Shown here piece by piece: positions 23,097 through 31,270 of a stretch of DNA of 64,000 nucleotides (position 1 is its first letter; each line of letters begins with the position of its first letter). Both the position numbers and the translations under genes were made by a program. The stretch comes from Arthrobacter sp. MSA 4-2 (GTDB taxonomy: Bacteria; Actinomycetota; Actinomycetes; Actinomycetales; Micrococcaceae), in the NCBI RefSeq assembly GCF_016405885.1, contig NZ_JAEKGC010000002.1, positions 186,001-250,000 of the forward strand, written 5' to 3'. Below the pieces are notes generated by a model. It did no database searches, was not told the DNA's origin, and worked only from the letters and a program-made list of their open reading frames with translations.

Positions 23097-23286
23097 TGAC
23101 CTGCGCCTCCAATTTCATGCTGGTACTGCTGGAATGGGCACCTGGTGCGCCGGTGCCCGGGCGGAAGACCCGTCCCCGCTGGGCGGTGGGACGGAGCTCC
23201 GGCCTTGCGGGTCGGAGGAGAGAACCGGGGTTGCCCCCGGGCCGTGGCGGCCGGCGTCGGCGCGGTGGCGCTCCCGCCGCGAACTG

Positions 23287-23754
23287 TCAGGGGTTGACCT
23301 CATAGGCACTGCTGATGGCGATGCGGTTGTAGCTGTTGATGACCAGGGCCACCCATGACACCGCGGACATCTGCCCCGGGGAAAGGTGGGCCGCGGCGGA
23401 CTCGTAGAGACCCGTGTGGGAGTGGGAGTCGCGGATGTCCGTGATGTACTCGGCCAGCGCAAGTGCCGAACGTTCCTTTTCGTCGAAGTACCCGCTTTCC
23501 CGCCATGCGGGCAGCAGGCTCAACCGCTCGGCGCTCTCGCCCTTCCCGAGGGCGTCCAGTGTGTGGATGCGGAGGCAGAACGCGCACCCGTTGATCTGGG
23601 AGACCCGGATCTTGACCATTTCGATCAGCAGGGGTGAGAGCCCTTCGGCGAGCGCGGCCTCGTCCGCACGCTTCGCCACCGCCGTGAGTGCCTTGTACGG
23701 CTCCGGGTGCTCCGATCCGATGTTCGTCCGCCCGGGCTGTGCCTTGATCGTCAT
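23287..23754 (-). CDS. Carboxymuconolactone decarboxylase-family (AhpD-like) protein
   Basis: 155 residues from ATG 23754. The redox motif CAFCLRIH (CxxC plus downstream His) is typical of AhpD-like alkylhydroperoxidase-fold proteins, which act as small peroxidases or thiol reductants. The frame extends upstream but MTIKAQPGRTNI is the usual family beginning. It lies between a TetR gene and ndh, all on the minus strand, so a role in oxidative or electrophile stress is plausible but not shown. Confidence 0.9.
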   Translation of the reverse strand: MTIKAQPGRTNIGSEHPEPYKALTAVAKRADEAALAEGLSPLLIEMVKIRVSQINGCAFCLRIHTLDALGKGESAERLSLLPAWRESGYFDEKERSALALAEYITDIRDSHSHTGLYESAAAHLSPGQMSAVSWVALVINSYNRIAISSAYEVNP

Positions 23755-23880
23755 GCTGTTGGTTCCTTCGATGGCTTGGAGTTCCGGCGCCTGGTGGTGC
23801 GCTGGTTCCACTATCGCGCGGCGGGGCCCGGACCGAGGCAGGAATGGGATGAAGAGGCACCGATCGTTCCACCCGGCGGC

Positions 23881-24561
23881 CTAGTTCCGGGACCTGTAGG
23901 ACTCCCGGTACGGTGCGGAGGCGGTCCCCTCGACAGCGAAGCGGGCCAGTGCCCGCAGGAACGGCCCGTCGACGTCCTGCCCGGTGGCGATCAACCTGTG
24001 GTGCAGGGCCCCGTAGACCGCGTCGATCACCATCACCAGGTCCACGTCGTCGCGGACCTGGCCGCGGAGCTGGCCCCGGCGCAGGATCACCAGGAACCCA
24101 TGCCGCCGTTCGCGCAGCAGTGTCTGGCGGAACTGGACGGCGAATTCCTCGCTGCGGATGGCCTCCGCCAGGAGGTTCGCCACGGTGGACGCCGCCCCGC
24201 CGACCTTCAGGCAGTAGGTCAGCGACACCAGGTAGGAGTGGAGGTCCCGGCCCACATCGCCGGTGTCCTCGACCGTGGTGAGCAGGTTCGTCTTGTAGGT
24301 GAAGGCCTCGAGGACGAGCAGCTGACGGGATGGCCAGTGCCGGTACAGGGTCGACTTACTCACCCCCGAGGCCCTGGCAACGGCATCGATGGTGACGGCG
24401 TCGTAGGTCAGCCGGTCCACCAGGGCGCTGGCGGCCTTCAGGACGCGTGCGCGTACCTCGGCCTCGTGTGAGGCGATCAACGGATGCGCGGGATCGGCCA
24501 CGCTGCGCAGGGCCACCCTGGCGGTGGGTGCGCGGCCGACGGCACCGGTATCAGGCCGCAT
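23881..24561 (-). CDS. TetR-family transcriptional regulator
   Basis: 226 residues. The DNA-binding helix-turn-helix TIDAVARASGVSKSTLYRHW lies near residues 57-76; the C-terminal domain resembles the TetR_C_11-type group (LLAEAIRSEEFAVQFR, then RRGQLRGQVRDDVD). Its start lies inside the 3' end of the sigma-factor gene (11-bp overlap), so both are probably made from one message. Target unknown; it may control the sigma/sortase module or the AhpD-like gene after it. Confidence 0.9.
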   Translation of the reverse strand: MRPDTGAVGRAPTARVALRSVADPAHPLIASHEAEVRARVLKAASALVDRLTYDAVTIDAVARASGVSKSTLYRHWPSRQLLVLEAFTYKTNLLTTVEDTGDVGRDLHSYLVSLTYCLKVGGAASTVANLLAEAIRSEEFAVQFRQTLLRERRHGFLVILRRGQLRGQVRDDVDLVMVIDAVYGALHHRLIATGQDVDGPFLRALARFAVEGTASAPYRESYRSRN

Positions 24562-25117
24562 GCCAGGCGCCCAACCGCCCGCGAAGGTGTGTGAGCCCCC
24601 TGCGGATATGGCTCTTGACGGTCCCCAGCGGAAGATTGAGCAGCGCCGCGATCTGCTGGTGCGTCAGGTCCTCGTAGAAGGCGAGCCGCAGGATGGAGCT
24701 GCGGGGCTCCCCCAGCAGCTGAAGCTCCGTGTCGAGGGCCACCCGGTCCGTCACGGCGTCCACTTCCCGTGCGCGGTTCCGAAAATTCCGGAGATCCGTG
24801 TGCATGCCCCACCGGGCCACCAGATGGTTGTGCCGGCTCCGGGCGGAGAGACTGTCGTTGACCACATTCCGGCAGATGCCGAAGATCCACCTCGGCACCG
24901 TGCCGGACCGCGGATCGAAGCTGTCCCGGAAGCGCCAGGCCCGCACGAACACGTCCTGCGTGATGTCGGCGGCCACTGCGCGGTCGTCCACGGACCGCAG
25001 GGCAACGGTGTAGACCAAGGGGGCGAACCGCCGATAGGCAGCGATCAAGGCTTCCTCGTCCCCGGCGAAGAACTGTGCGTCAAGCTGCGGTGTCCACTCG
25101 AAGCCTGGAGAGATCAC
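24551..25117 (-). CDS. ECF-type RNA polymerase sigma factor
   Basis: 188 residues. Sigma region 2 (ALRSVDDRAVAADITQDVFVRAW) and region 4 (ILRLAFYEDLTHQQIAALLN then LPLGTVKSHIRRG) are intact, with a SigK-like spacing. The GTG start has a GAGGAG ribosome binding site. No zinc-binding anti-sigma factor gene is adjacent; the next gene is a TetR regulator overlapping by 11 bp and the one before is a sortase. Confidence 0.92.
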   Translation of the reverse strand: MISPGFEWTPQLDAQFFAGDEEALIAAYRRFAPLVYTVALRSVDDRAVAADITQDVFVRAWRFRDSFDPRSGTVPRWIFGICRNVVNDSLSARSRHNHLVARWGMHTDLRNFRNRAREVDAVTDRVALDTELQLLGEPRSSILRLAFYEDLTHQQIAALLNLPLGTVKSHIRRGLTHLRGRLGAWHAA

Positions 25118-25250
25118 GCTTCACTCCTCTAGCGCAGTGCGGGCCCGGCACCGCGCCAAAAGACGGCCTGCTGTCCTTCACTGCCTCCTCCCGGCGTGTG
25201 GGAGGTGTGGGGTTCAACTGATCAGCGGAGGGACTGCACTGAGACCGCGT

Positions 25251-25985
25251 TCAGAGGGGCAAGGCTGTAAGGACAACATTATCCTCGTAATCGCCCTTCT
25301 CGGGCAGCCATTTTCCACCGCACGTAATGATCTTGAGCTGGGCGGGGCCGTCACGCCGAAACACCTCGGATCCGTTGAGGGTGGCCTTCGGCACGTTCTT
25401 CACTTCTGTCACCTCATACCGCAGTGACCGCCCGTCGGCGAGGCCGACGGTGATGACGGTGCCCGGCTCCACGGCCCTGAGCTGGGCGAAGGGCAGCACC
25501 TCGGTCTGGCTGTCGACGTGGGCGGCGATGACGGCGTTCCCGGCCTTCGAGCCGGGCGCGGGCCCGTAGCGGTACCAGCCCGCTTCCCAGAAGCTGTTCG
25601 GGATCTCCATGGCATCGTTCTTGTCGACCCCCACATCGACCACGTTGACGGAAATGCCGGTGTTGGGGATGTCAAGGGACACGGGGGGCACGGGGGGCGG
25701 CTCGGCGTCGGCCTTGGCCGGCCGGACCGGGATCTCTTCGGGAGGCGGCAGCACGGGCACAGGGGGCGGCGGCGCGCCCGTCGGCTTCCGCGTCGGGTTT
25801 GTTTCGGGCAGCACGGGCGGCGACGCCGGGCCCACGGCCTCCCGCGGGGACGCCACCTCGGCCGCGGCCGTCATGCCCTGCTGCGGCGCCGGGGCGGACC
25901 AGAGGCTCACCGAGCAGCAGATGGTGAGCACGCCGGCCGCGACCGACGCCGCAGTCAGTGCGAAGGATTTTCGTTGTTGGTGCAC
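25251..25985 (-). CDS. Class F sortase-like protein
   Basis: 244 residues from a GTG start: an N-terminal membrane/signal segment (about 9-27), a Pro-rich linker (about 50-102) and a sortase domain. Catalytic His156 (AAHVDS) and Cys222 (IITCGG) are visible. The usual Arg before the last strand is not evident (GDYEDNVVL). Sortases join surface proteins covalently to the cell wall. It is preceded by a DUF4397 surface protein gene (68 bp gap), its likely partner, and followed by the ECF sigma gene. Confidence 0.88.
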   Translation of the reverse strand: MHQQRKSFALTAASVAAGVLTICCSVSLWSAPAPQQGMTAAAEVASPREAVGPASPPVLPETNPTRKPTGAPPPPVPVLPPPEEIPVRPAKADAEPPPVPPVSLDIPNTGISVNVVDVGVDKNDAMEIPNSFWEAGWYRYGPAPGSKAGNAVIAAHVDSQTEVLPFAQLRAVEPGTVITVGLADGRSLRYEVTEVKNVPKATLNGSEVFRRDGPAQLKIITCGGKWLPEKGDYEDNVVLTALPL

Positions 25986-26053
25986 AGGATGGGTTCCTCG
26001 GTCGTGCGCTGGGCGGGGTGTGCGTCCGTCTGCAACGCACACCCCGCAACGTG

Positions 26054-26887
26054 TCAGGCCCGGGCGGTGCGCCTCCGGCCTGCCACCGCGGCGCCCCCCA
26101 GAAGTGCAAGCAGCAGTGCACCGAGGCCGAGGCCGAGCGCCGCGCCGTCATTGTTCTCCGCACTCTGTGCGGCCAGACCGGACTGGCCGCCTGGGACAGC
26201 CCCCGGAGTGGACTGAAGGCCCTCGATGACCTGGGTGGCCAGCGCGAGGTTTCCGCCTTCGAGGCTTCCCCACGCGTAGACGATCGTCGAGGTGCCCTCG
26301 GCGAGGTTGAGGTCGGCTGGGCCGATCACGGGCTCGGTGGTGCCTGCGGCCGCGACCGCTGCCGACACCGTCCCCGGAGCGGTGCTCAATGACGCCTCAC
26401 CCGGGTTGCTCAGGTTCGGGACGATCGGTGCACCGCCGGCGAGGACGTCCACCGCCGGAGCAGCGGCAACATGCCGTACAGTCAGCCGGGCCTTGCCCGC
26501 TTCCACGGGGGAGACATCGTTGGTGTAGAAGTTGGCCGTCGGATTCCCCGCGGCGTCGAGGTTGGCAGTGGCGGTGTAGTTGCCGCCGGCCTCAAGGGTC
26601 ACGTCAACGGGACCGATGACCGGCGCCGATGCATCCGGGGCGTCCGCAGCCGTCACCGCCAGCTGGTAGTTTCCGGCGGGCAGCGGGAGCGGACCTGCAA
26701 GCTGGCCCGGAGTGAAATCATCGAGGGTGAGAGCCCCATTGACGTAGACGTCGACCGTCAGGTCGGGGACCGCGTGCAACACTGACAACGATGCCTGGGA
26801 CTGGGTCTCGGCTGCCGAGGCCGGACCGGCCATGGCCGCGGCGCCCATCACCAGCACGGTTCCAACGGTATACAAGCTTCTTCGCAT
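26054..26887 (-). CDS. Secreted DUF4397-domain protein with C-terminal membrane anchor
   Basis: 277 residues from ATG 26887 with an AAAGGAG ribosome binding site. A signal peptide is seen, with cleavage near residue 25 (ASA-AE). Two DUF4397-like repeats follow, each with a VxHAxPxxxVDV-type strand (SVLHAVPDLTVDV near 35 and TVRHVAAAPAVDV near 137) and an APVIGPVDV/EPVIGPADL echo. The C-terminus has a hydrophobic segment and RRRTARA, as in sortase substrates, but no LPxTG. A PGGQSGLAA stretch precedes the segment. Likely the substrate of the adjacent sortase. Confidence 0.85.
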   Translation of the reverse strand: MRRSLYTVGTVLVMGAAAMAGPASAAETQSQASLSVLHAVPDLTVDVYVNGALTLDDFTPGQLAGPLPLPAGNYQLAVTAADAPDASAPVIGPVDVTLEAGGNYTATANLDAAGNPTANFYTNDVSPVEAGKARLTVRHVAAAPAVDVLAGGAPIVPNLSNPGEASLSTAPGTVSAAVAAAGTTEPVIGPADLNLAEGTSTIVYAWGSLEGGNLALATQVIEGLQSTPGAVPGGQSGLAAQSAENNDGAALGLGLGALLLALLGGAAVAGRRRTARA

Positions 26888-26903
26888 GACAACTCCTTTG
26901 TGT

Positions 26904-26917
26904 CGCCCGACCGGGCG
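26904..26917. promoter_or_regulatory. Palindrome upstream of the DUF4397 gene
   Basis: CGCCCG-AC-CGGGCG lies 8 bp upstream of the AAAGGAG ribosome binding site (minus strand). As RNA it would be a hairpin next to the ribosome binding site; as DNA a possible operator. GC content makes chance occurrence likely. Confidence 0.3.
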
Positions 26918-27034
26918 CGTTTCTGCTGACACCGGTACTACCCGGAGGCGGCCCCGTAGGGATGCACAACGGGCAATTTTTTCGGCAATTAGAGTATCGA
27001 AGCCCGGCCGGGACCCGGCAGGAGGCCGGCCGGC

Positions 27035-27658
27035 CTAACCTGCCGGACGCAGCGCCGGCTGGACCAGGATCAGGTCGGGGCCGAACCGTTCGTCGAGTGA
27101 GCGCTGGATGTCGCCGGCGTCGTAGATCACGCTGACCACCAGGAAGCCCTGGGTGGTCCAGGAGCTCAGGACGGCGGGGTCGCCGGAGGCGTGGAGTTCC
27201 TGCTGGATGCGCTGGAGCTGCGGCTCGTCGCCCGCGCCGGTCCTGCCCCCGGACAACCGCGGGTCCTCGAACGGCATCGCGTCGTACAGGGACAGCGGAA
27301 TGGGCGCCCGCGTCGAGGTGAACTCCGTGCCGTCCCAGGTCCCGAACACCGCATACGTCCCCCAGGTCACCCCCGAGGCGCTCTCCGACTGCTCCACCGC
27401 GGACCAGTCCCAGCCGTTGATGACCGGTCCCGAGCATTGGGGCGGGTAGGACTCCGCCACCGGCCCCAGGCACAGTTCGGCCGGGCTGCCGTCCTTCTGC
27501 AGAACGGTTCCCTGCCCTACCAGCTCGGCGGAGGCGGACACGTTGGAGACGGAATCCGCCGGTGCAGCCTGCCGGCGCGGGGCATCGGCTCCGCAGCCCG
27601 AAAGGACGACCACCACAGCCGCGGCGGCGCCAAGGGACATCAACGTCCTGAAGCTCAT
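27035..27658 (-). CDS. Putative lipoprotein of unknown function
   Basis: 207 residues from ATG 27658. A lipoprotein signal is clear: MSFRTLMSLGAAAAVVVV followed by the lipobox LSGC, lipidated Cys near residue 22. The mature part contains LCLGPVAESYPPQCSGP, with two further Cys that could pair, and ends in a segment reminiscent of a substrate- or metal-binding domain without clear family. It is 147 bp upstream of the DUF4397 gene on the same strand, so it could share its promoter region, but a link is not shown. Confidence 0.8.
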   Translation of the reverse strand: MSFRTLMSLGAAAAVVVVLSGCGADAPRRQAAPADSVSNVSASAELVGQGTVLQKDGSPAELCLGPVAESYPPQCSGPVINGWDWSAVEQSESASGVTWGTYAVFGTWDGTEFTSTRAPIPLSLYDAMPFEDPRLSGGRTGAGDEPQLQRIQQELHASGDPAVLSSWTTQGFLVVSVIYDAGDIQRSLDERFGPDLILVQPALRPAG

Positions 27659-27770
27659 GCGGATATGATCCCCGATTCCTAGGGGCGGCGGAACGTGTTC
27701 GGCGGAATCGGCCCCGGATCGTGACCCGGGCCGCAGCGGGCCGCCCCATCCTCTGGCCCAGCCGCCGGCG

Positions 27771-28541
27771 TCAGGTGAAGAAAACCATCCGCACCAGGGC
27801 CACAGTTCCCACGGTGATGATGATGCTTCGAAGCGCCACCGGGGGAAGCCTGCGCCCGTAGCGCGCACCGATGAAGCCTCCTGCAAGCGAGCCGCAGGCG
27901 ATCAGCAGCACCGCCATCCAGTCGATGAGCTCCCACGCTGCGAGCATGAAGATCCCCGCGGCGACCGCGTTGACCGCGGTGACCAGCACGTTCTTCACCG
28001 CGTTGATCTGCTGCAGCGCGAGCGCCGTCACGGTGCTCATCAGGCCGACGACGAGGACGCCCTGGGCGGCGCCGAAATACCCGCCGTAGACGCCGAGGAC
28101 CAGGACCCCGGCCAGCAGCCCGGCGTGCCCCCTGCCCGGCTGCGGACCCCGGCCCTCCCGGTTCCGCTGAGCCGTCCGCCGCTGGAGAGCCGGCCCGAAG
28201 GCGACCAGCAGCAGGCCCAGGCCGATGAGGACCGGGACGATCGCGGCGAAGGCCTCCGCCGGCAGGACCAGGAGCAACAGCGCGCCGCCAACCCCGCCGG
28301 CCGCGGATGCCGGCAGCAGCCGAAGGAGCAGCCGCCGGTTCGGGGCCAGCTCCCTGCGGTATCCCCACGCCCCCGAAAGTCCCCCTGCCACGAGGCCGAT
28401 GTTGTTGGAGATGTTGGCCACCAGCGAGGGATAGCCGAGGAGCAGCAGCACGGGAAAGGTCACGAGCGTTCCGGTCCCCACCGCCGCGTTGATCATCCCC
28501 GCCGCAAAGCCGGCGAGCAGGATGGCAGCCGATTCAATCAA
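27771..28541 (-). CDS. TauE/SafE (TSUP) family membrane permease
   Basis: 256 residues, about eight membrane segments in two halves. The family half-repeats begin GFAAGMINAAVGTGTLVTFP and VLVLGVYGGYFGAAQGVL. TSUP proteins export or import sulfite, sulfonates or other small organic anions. The TTG start overlaps the end of the upstream oxidoreductase gene by 8 bp, so the two are translated from one message; a shared sulfur-related role is possible. Confidence 0.9.
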   Translation of the reverse strand: MIESAAILLAGFAAGMINAAVGTGTLVTFPVLLLLGYPSLVANISNNIGLVAGGLSGAWGYRRELAPNRRLLLRLLPASAAGGVGGALLLLVLPAEAFAAIVPVLIGLGLLLVAFGPALQRRTAQRNREGRGPQPGRGHAGLLAGVLVLGVYGGYFGAAQGVLVVGLMSTVTALALQQINAVKNVLVTAVNAVAAGIFMLAAWELIDWMAVLLIACGSLAGGFIGARYGRRLPPVALRSIIITVGTVALVRMVFFT

Positions 28542-29964
28542 TCCCGTGTCCGTCCCTTCGGGCGCGCCGGGACCTGCGGCGGTTGAGCCCGACGAGGAGC
28601 TTCAGGGCAGCCCGCGGAAGCGGCCTCTCCAGCCGGGCGTAGGTTTCGGCGATGGCGGCGTTCCACAGGGCGTCGTTATAGGTCGGGTAGGGGTGGGTGA
28701 CGGCTGTCAGCGCCCGGGTCGTCATTTTCTGGTGCACGGCGAGGGTGAGTTCGGCCAGGGACTCCCCGGCCCGGGGGCCGACGATGGTTCCGCCCAGAAT
28801 CCTTCCGCGCCGATCGAGGACGATCCGCGTGAACCCGCTGGTCTCCTGCTGGGTGATCGCCCGGTCCGAGCCGGCGTGCTCGATGGTCCTCGTCGTGGAG
28901 CCCCTGCCGGACGGCGAGGTTTGGCCGACGGCCGCCACCTCGGGTGAGGTGAAGGTGACGCGGGGAATGGTGGTGTCGACGGTCCGGCGGCCGCCGAGGA
29001 CGGCGTTGAGGGTGGCCGTGCTCGCGTGGACTCCGGCCAGGTGGGTGAAGTCGGGGTAGGGCGTGACGTCGCCGGCGGCCCAGACCGCCGGATTGGACGT
29101 ACGCATTGAGGTATCCACCCGCACGTATCCCGCGTCGTCGCATTCCACCCCTGCCGAACCGAGCCCGAGACCGGCGGTCCGGGGGCCCCGGCCGACGGCG
29201 ACGAGGATGACATCGGCGTCAAAGCTCCGTCCGCCCGAGGCATGGACCGTGCTGCCGGTTTCCCCGGCGCCGACCCTCTCGACGGCGGCACCCTCGATCA
29301 CCTCCACCCCGTCCGCCGTCAGGCGGGAGCGGATCAGGGCCGCTGCGTCGCGGTCCTCCCGGGGAAGGATGCCGGACCGCGACAAAAGCGTGACCGTGGA
29401 GCCCAGCCGCGCGAAGGCCTGCCCAAGCTCGCAGGCGACGGGTCCCCCGCCGATGACGACCAGCCGGCCGGGCAGCTCCTCAAGGTCCCACACCGTTTCC
29501 GAAGTGACCGGACGTGCCGCCTCCAACCCCGGGATCGGCGGCAGGATCGGCGCGCCGCCGGTGGCGATGAGGGCCTGCCGGAAGCGGATTTTCGTGCCGT
29601 TGATCTCCGCCTCACGGGGTCCGGTGAACCGGGCGGTGCCGGAGACCACCGTGGCACCCAGGGCCTCGAGCGCCTCCGGGGAGTCCTCCGGTTCGATGGC
29701 CGCGATGGCGTCCGCGACCCGCCGGCGCACGGCGGCGAAGTCGGTGGCCGTGCCGGACCCGGGCCGGCGCGCATCCGGTCCCTCGGCGGCCGACAGGAGC
29801 GCCTTGGAGGGAACGCAGCCGGTCCAGAGGCAGTCTCCCCCGGTCCGGGCCCGTTCGACGAGCACCGTGCGGGCTCCAAGCCGGGCGGCCGTCCGCGCAC
29901 CCACCAGCCCGGCCGTCCCCCCGCCGATCACCAGCAGGTCGACGGGCTCACCGCTTACGTCCAT
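28534..29964 (-). CDS. Pyridine nucleotide-disulfide oxidoreductase, mercuric reductase/lipoamide dehydrogenase-like
   Basis: 476 residues. FAD motif LLVIGGGTAGLVGARTA, redox disulfide GGDCLWTGCVPSKAL near residue 45 (Trp where lipoamide dehydrogenases usually have Asn), NAD(P)-binding VVIGGGPVACELGQ, and AAGDVTPYP. The interface domain includes the catalytic His region AVTHPYPTYNDAL (HPxPT). No N-terminal mercury-binding domain or C-terminal Cys pair is present, so it is not a true MerA. ATG with GGAGGAAG upstream. Substrate unknown. Confidence 0.88.
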   Translation of the reverse strand: MDVSGEPVDLLVIGGGTAGLVGARTAARLGARTVLVERARTGGDCLWTGCVPSKALLSAAEGPDARRPGSGTATDFAAVRRRVADAIAAIEPEDSPEALEALGATVVSGTARFTGPREAEINGTKIRFRQALIATGGAPILPPIPGLEAARPVTSETVWDLEELPGRLVVIGGGPVACELGQAFARLGSTVTLLSRSGILPREDRDAAALIRSRLTADGVEVIEGAAVERVGAGETGSTVHASGGRSFDADVILVAVGRGPRTAGLGLGSAGVECDDAGYVRVDTSMRTSNPAVWAAGDVTPYPDFTHLAGVHASTATLNAVLGGRRTVDTTIPRVTFTSPEVAAVGQTSPSGRGSTTRTIEHAGSDRAITQQETSGFTRIVLDRRGRILGGTIVGPRAGESLAELTLAVHQKMTTRALTAVTHPYPTYNDALWNAAIAETYARLERPLPRAALKLLVGLNRRRSRRARRDGHGID

Positions 29965-30008
29965 TGACTTCCTCCATCGTCGTCGGGCCCGGGATTTCCG
30001 TCCAGCCT

Positions 30009-30725
30009 ATGCTGTACCCACGGCCGTCCCGGCCGCCGGGCCCGAGGAGGAATCCCATCGCCGACAGGTACAGCGTCCTCGCTCCGTTCTACGACCTGCT
30101 CTCGGGCGAATTCCCCGTCTACGGGCCGGGCAGGAGAAAAGCAGTGGATCTGCTCGACCTGCAGCGCGGCGCCCAGGTGCTCGACGTCGGCTGCGGCACC
30201 GGACTCAACTTCGCCCTGCTCCAGGAGCGGATCGGGCCGGCGGGAATGATCCTTGGCATCGACCGCAGCCCGGGGATGCTCCGGCGGGCGCGCCGGCGGG
30301 CGGAGCGTTCCGGGTGGGCCAATGTCCTTCTGGTCCAGGCGGATGCGACGACCCTCCGGCCCGCGGCCGTCGGCGCCTGCGCGGCCGCCCACGGCGGACG
30401 CGCCCTGTCCGACGCCGCCCTGGCCACCTACTCCCTCTCCCTGATGCCCTCCTGGCAGGACGCGTGGGAGCGCATGCTGGCGCTCGTTGCCCCGGGCGCC
30501 TCCGTCGCAGTGGTGGACATGCAGGAGCCCACCGGGCCGTTCGCCGCGGCCGCGCCCCTGGCACGGCTCGCCTGCCGGCTGGGTGGTTCCGACATTGCCG
30601 CCCACCCGTGGACCGCCGTCGAGCGCGGGCTGTCGGACCTCCGGCGCGCCTCGGTGCGCGGCGGCCATATCCAGATCAGGACGGGCCGGTACTCCACCGG
30701 CGGGGGGACGCCGCCGGGGACGTAA
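30009..30725 (+). CDS. Class I SAM-dependent methyltransferase
   Basis: 238 residues from ATG 30009, or 222 if translation begins at ATC 30057. The SAM-binding motif I VLDVGCGTGLNF, the acidic GIDRSPGM and VQADATTL are clear. The homologous part begins at ADRYSVLAPFYDLLSG, right after the ATC, and a GAGGAGG ribosome binding site sits 7 nt before that ATC, while ATG 30009 has none. Substrate unknown. Divergent from the oxidoreductase gene. Confidence 0.8.
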   Translation: MLYPRPSRPPGPRRNPIADRYSVLAPFYDLLSGEFPVYGPGRRKAVDLLDLQRGAQVLDVGCGTGLNFALLQERIGPAGMILGIDRSPGMLRRARRRAERSGWANVLLVQADATTLRPAAVGACAAAHGGRALSDAALATYSLSLMPSWQDAWERMLALVAPGASVAVVDMQEPTGPFAAAAPLARLACRLGGSDIAAHPWTAVERGLSDLRRASVRGGHIQIRTGRYSTGGGTPPGT

Positions 30726-30761
30726 CCGGCTCGTGCGGCCTTTGTCCTGCCGGCGGGCGTC

Positions 30762-31180
30762 ATGCTGCGGCGCCAGGGCGGCTGCCGCCCGTCCCAGGAC
30801 CTCGTGGCGGTGGTGGACGCCCTGGGCCGTCAACGCTTCTTCCTGTGCGGCCATGACCGGGGCGGCCGGGTCGGTCACCGCCTGGCACTCGATTTCCCCG
30901 ACCGGCTGGAGAAGCTGTGCGTCATCGACATCGCGCCGACGCTGGCATCGATCCAAACCACGACCGTCAGGACAGGGAACGCGGCCATCGGATCCGGTGC
31001 GACACCCACGTGCTCTGGGGCGAGCGCGCCGTGGTGAACCGGCTGTTCCGGCCGCTGGAACGCTGGCAGGCCCAGCGCGAAGGACGGGTCACCGGGGAAG
31101 CGCTGCCGTCGGGCCATTTCATCCCCGAGGAGCTGCCGGCGGAGACGGCCGGCGCCCTGAAGGAGTTCTTGGGCCGCTGA
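30762..31180 (+). pseudogene. Remnant of a haloacetate dehalogenase-like alpha/beta hydrolase gene
   Basis: Two pieces in different frames match one family. The first (30762 to about 30960) has VDALGRQRFFLCGHDRGGRVGHRLALDFPDRL, here shown only as location, with the GHDRG nucleophile elbow and VIDIAPTLAS. The second (about 30985-31180) reads THVLWGERAVVNRLF and SGHFIPEELPAETAGAL, the end of the same fold with its catalytic His. The N-terminal third and roughly 60 middle residues are missing and a frameshift lies between. No intact start with ribosome binding site is present. Confidence 0.78.
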
Positions 31181-31197
31181 TCGGGCCCGAAACCACC

Positions 31198-31243
31198 GAG
31201 AGCGCGGCCCCACCGCCCCGAAGGACGGCCGGACCGCGCTCTC
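31198..31243. terminator. Hairpin between nusB and the dehalogenase remnant
   Basis: GAGAGCGCGG (31198-31207) pairs perfectly with CCGCGCTCTC (31234-31243); inner GGCC/GGCC can extend it. It lies 28 bp beyond the nusB stop and just after the pseudogene, so it can end transcription from the minus-strand aro-efp-nusB genes. Confidence 0.65.
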
Positions 31244-31270
31244 AGCCGTGTGCCGGCGCTGGCTTCCGGC

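Noticed and set aside
28534-29964. Mercury resistance (merA)
   Set aside because: No N-terminal heavy-metal domain, no C-terminal Cys pair and no merR/merT neighbours.
30762-31037. Intact small hydrolase gene
   Set aside because: The second half leaves the family pattern after VIDIAPTLAS, while the proper C-terminus continues in another frame; better read as a pseudogene.
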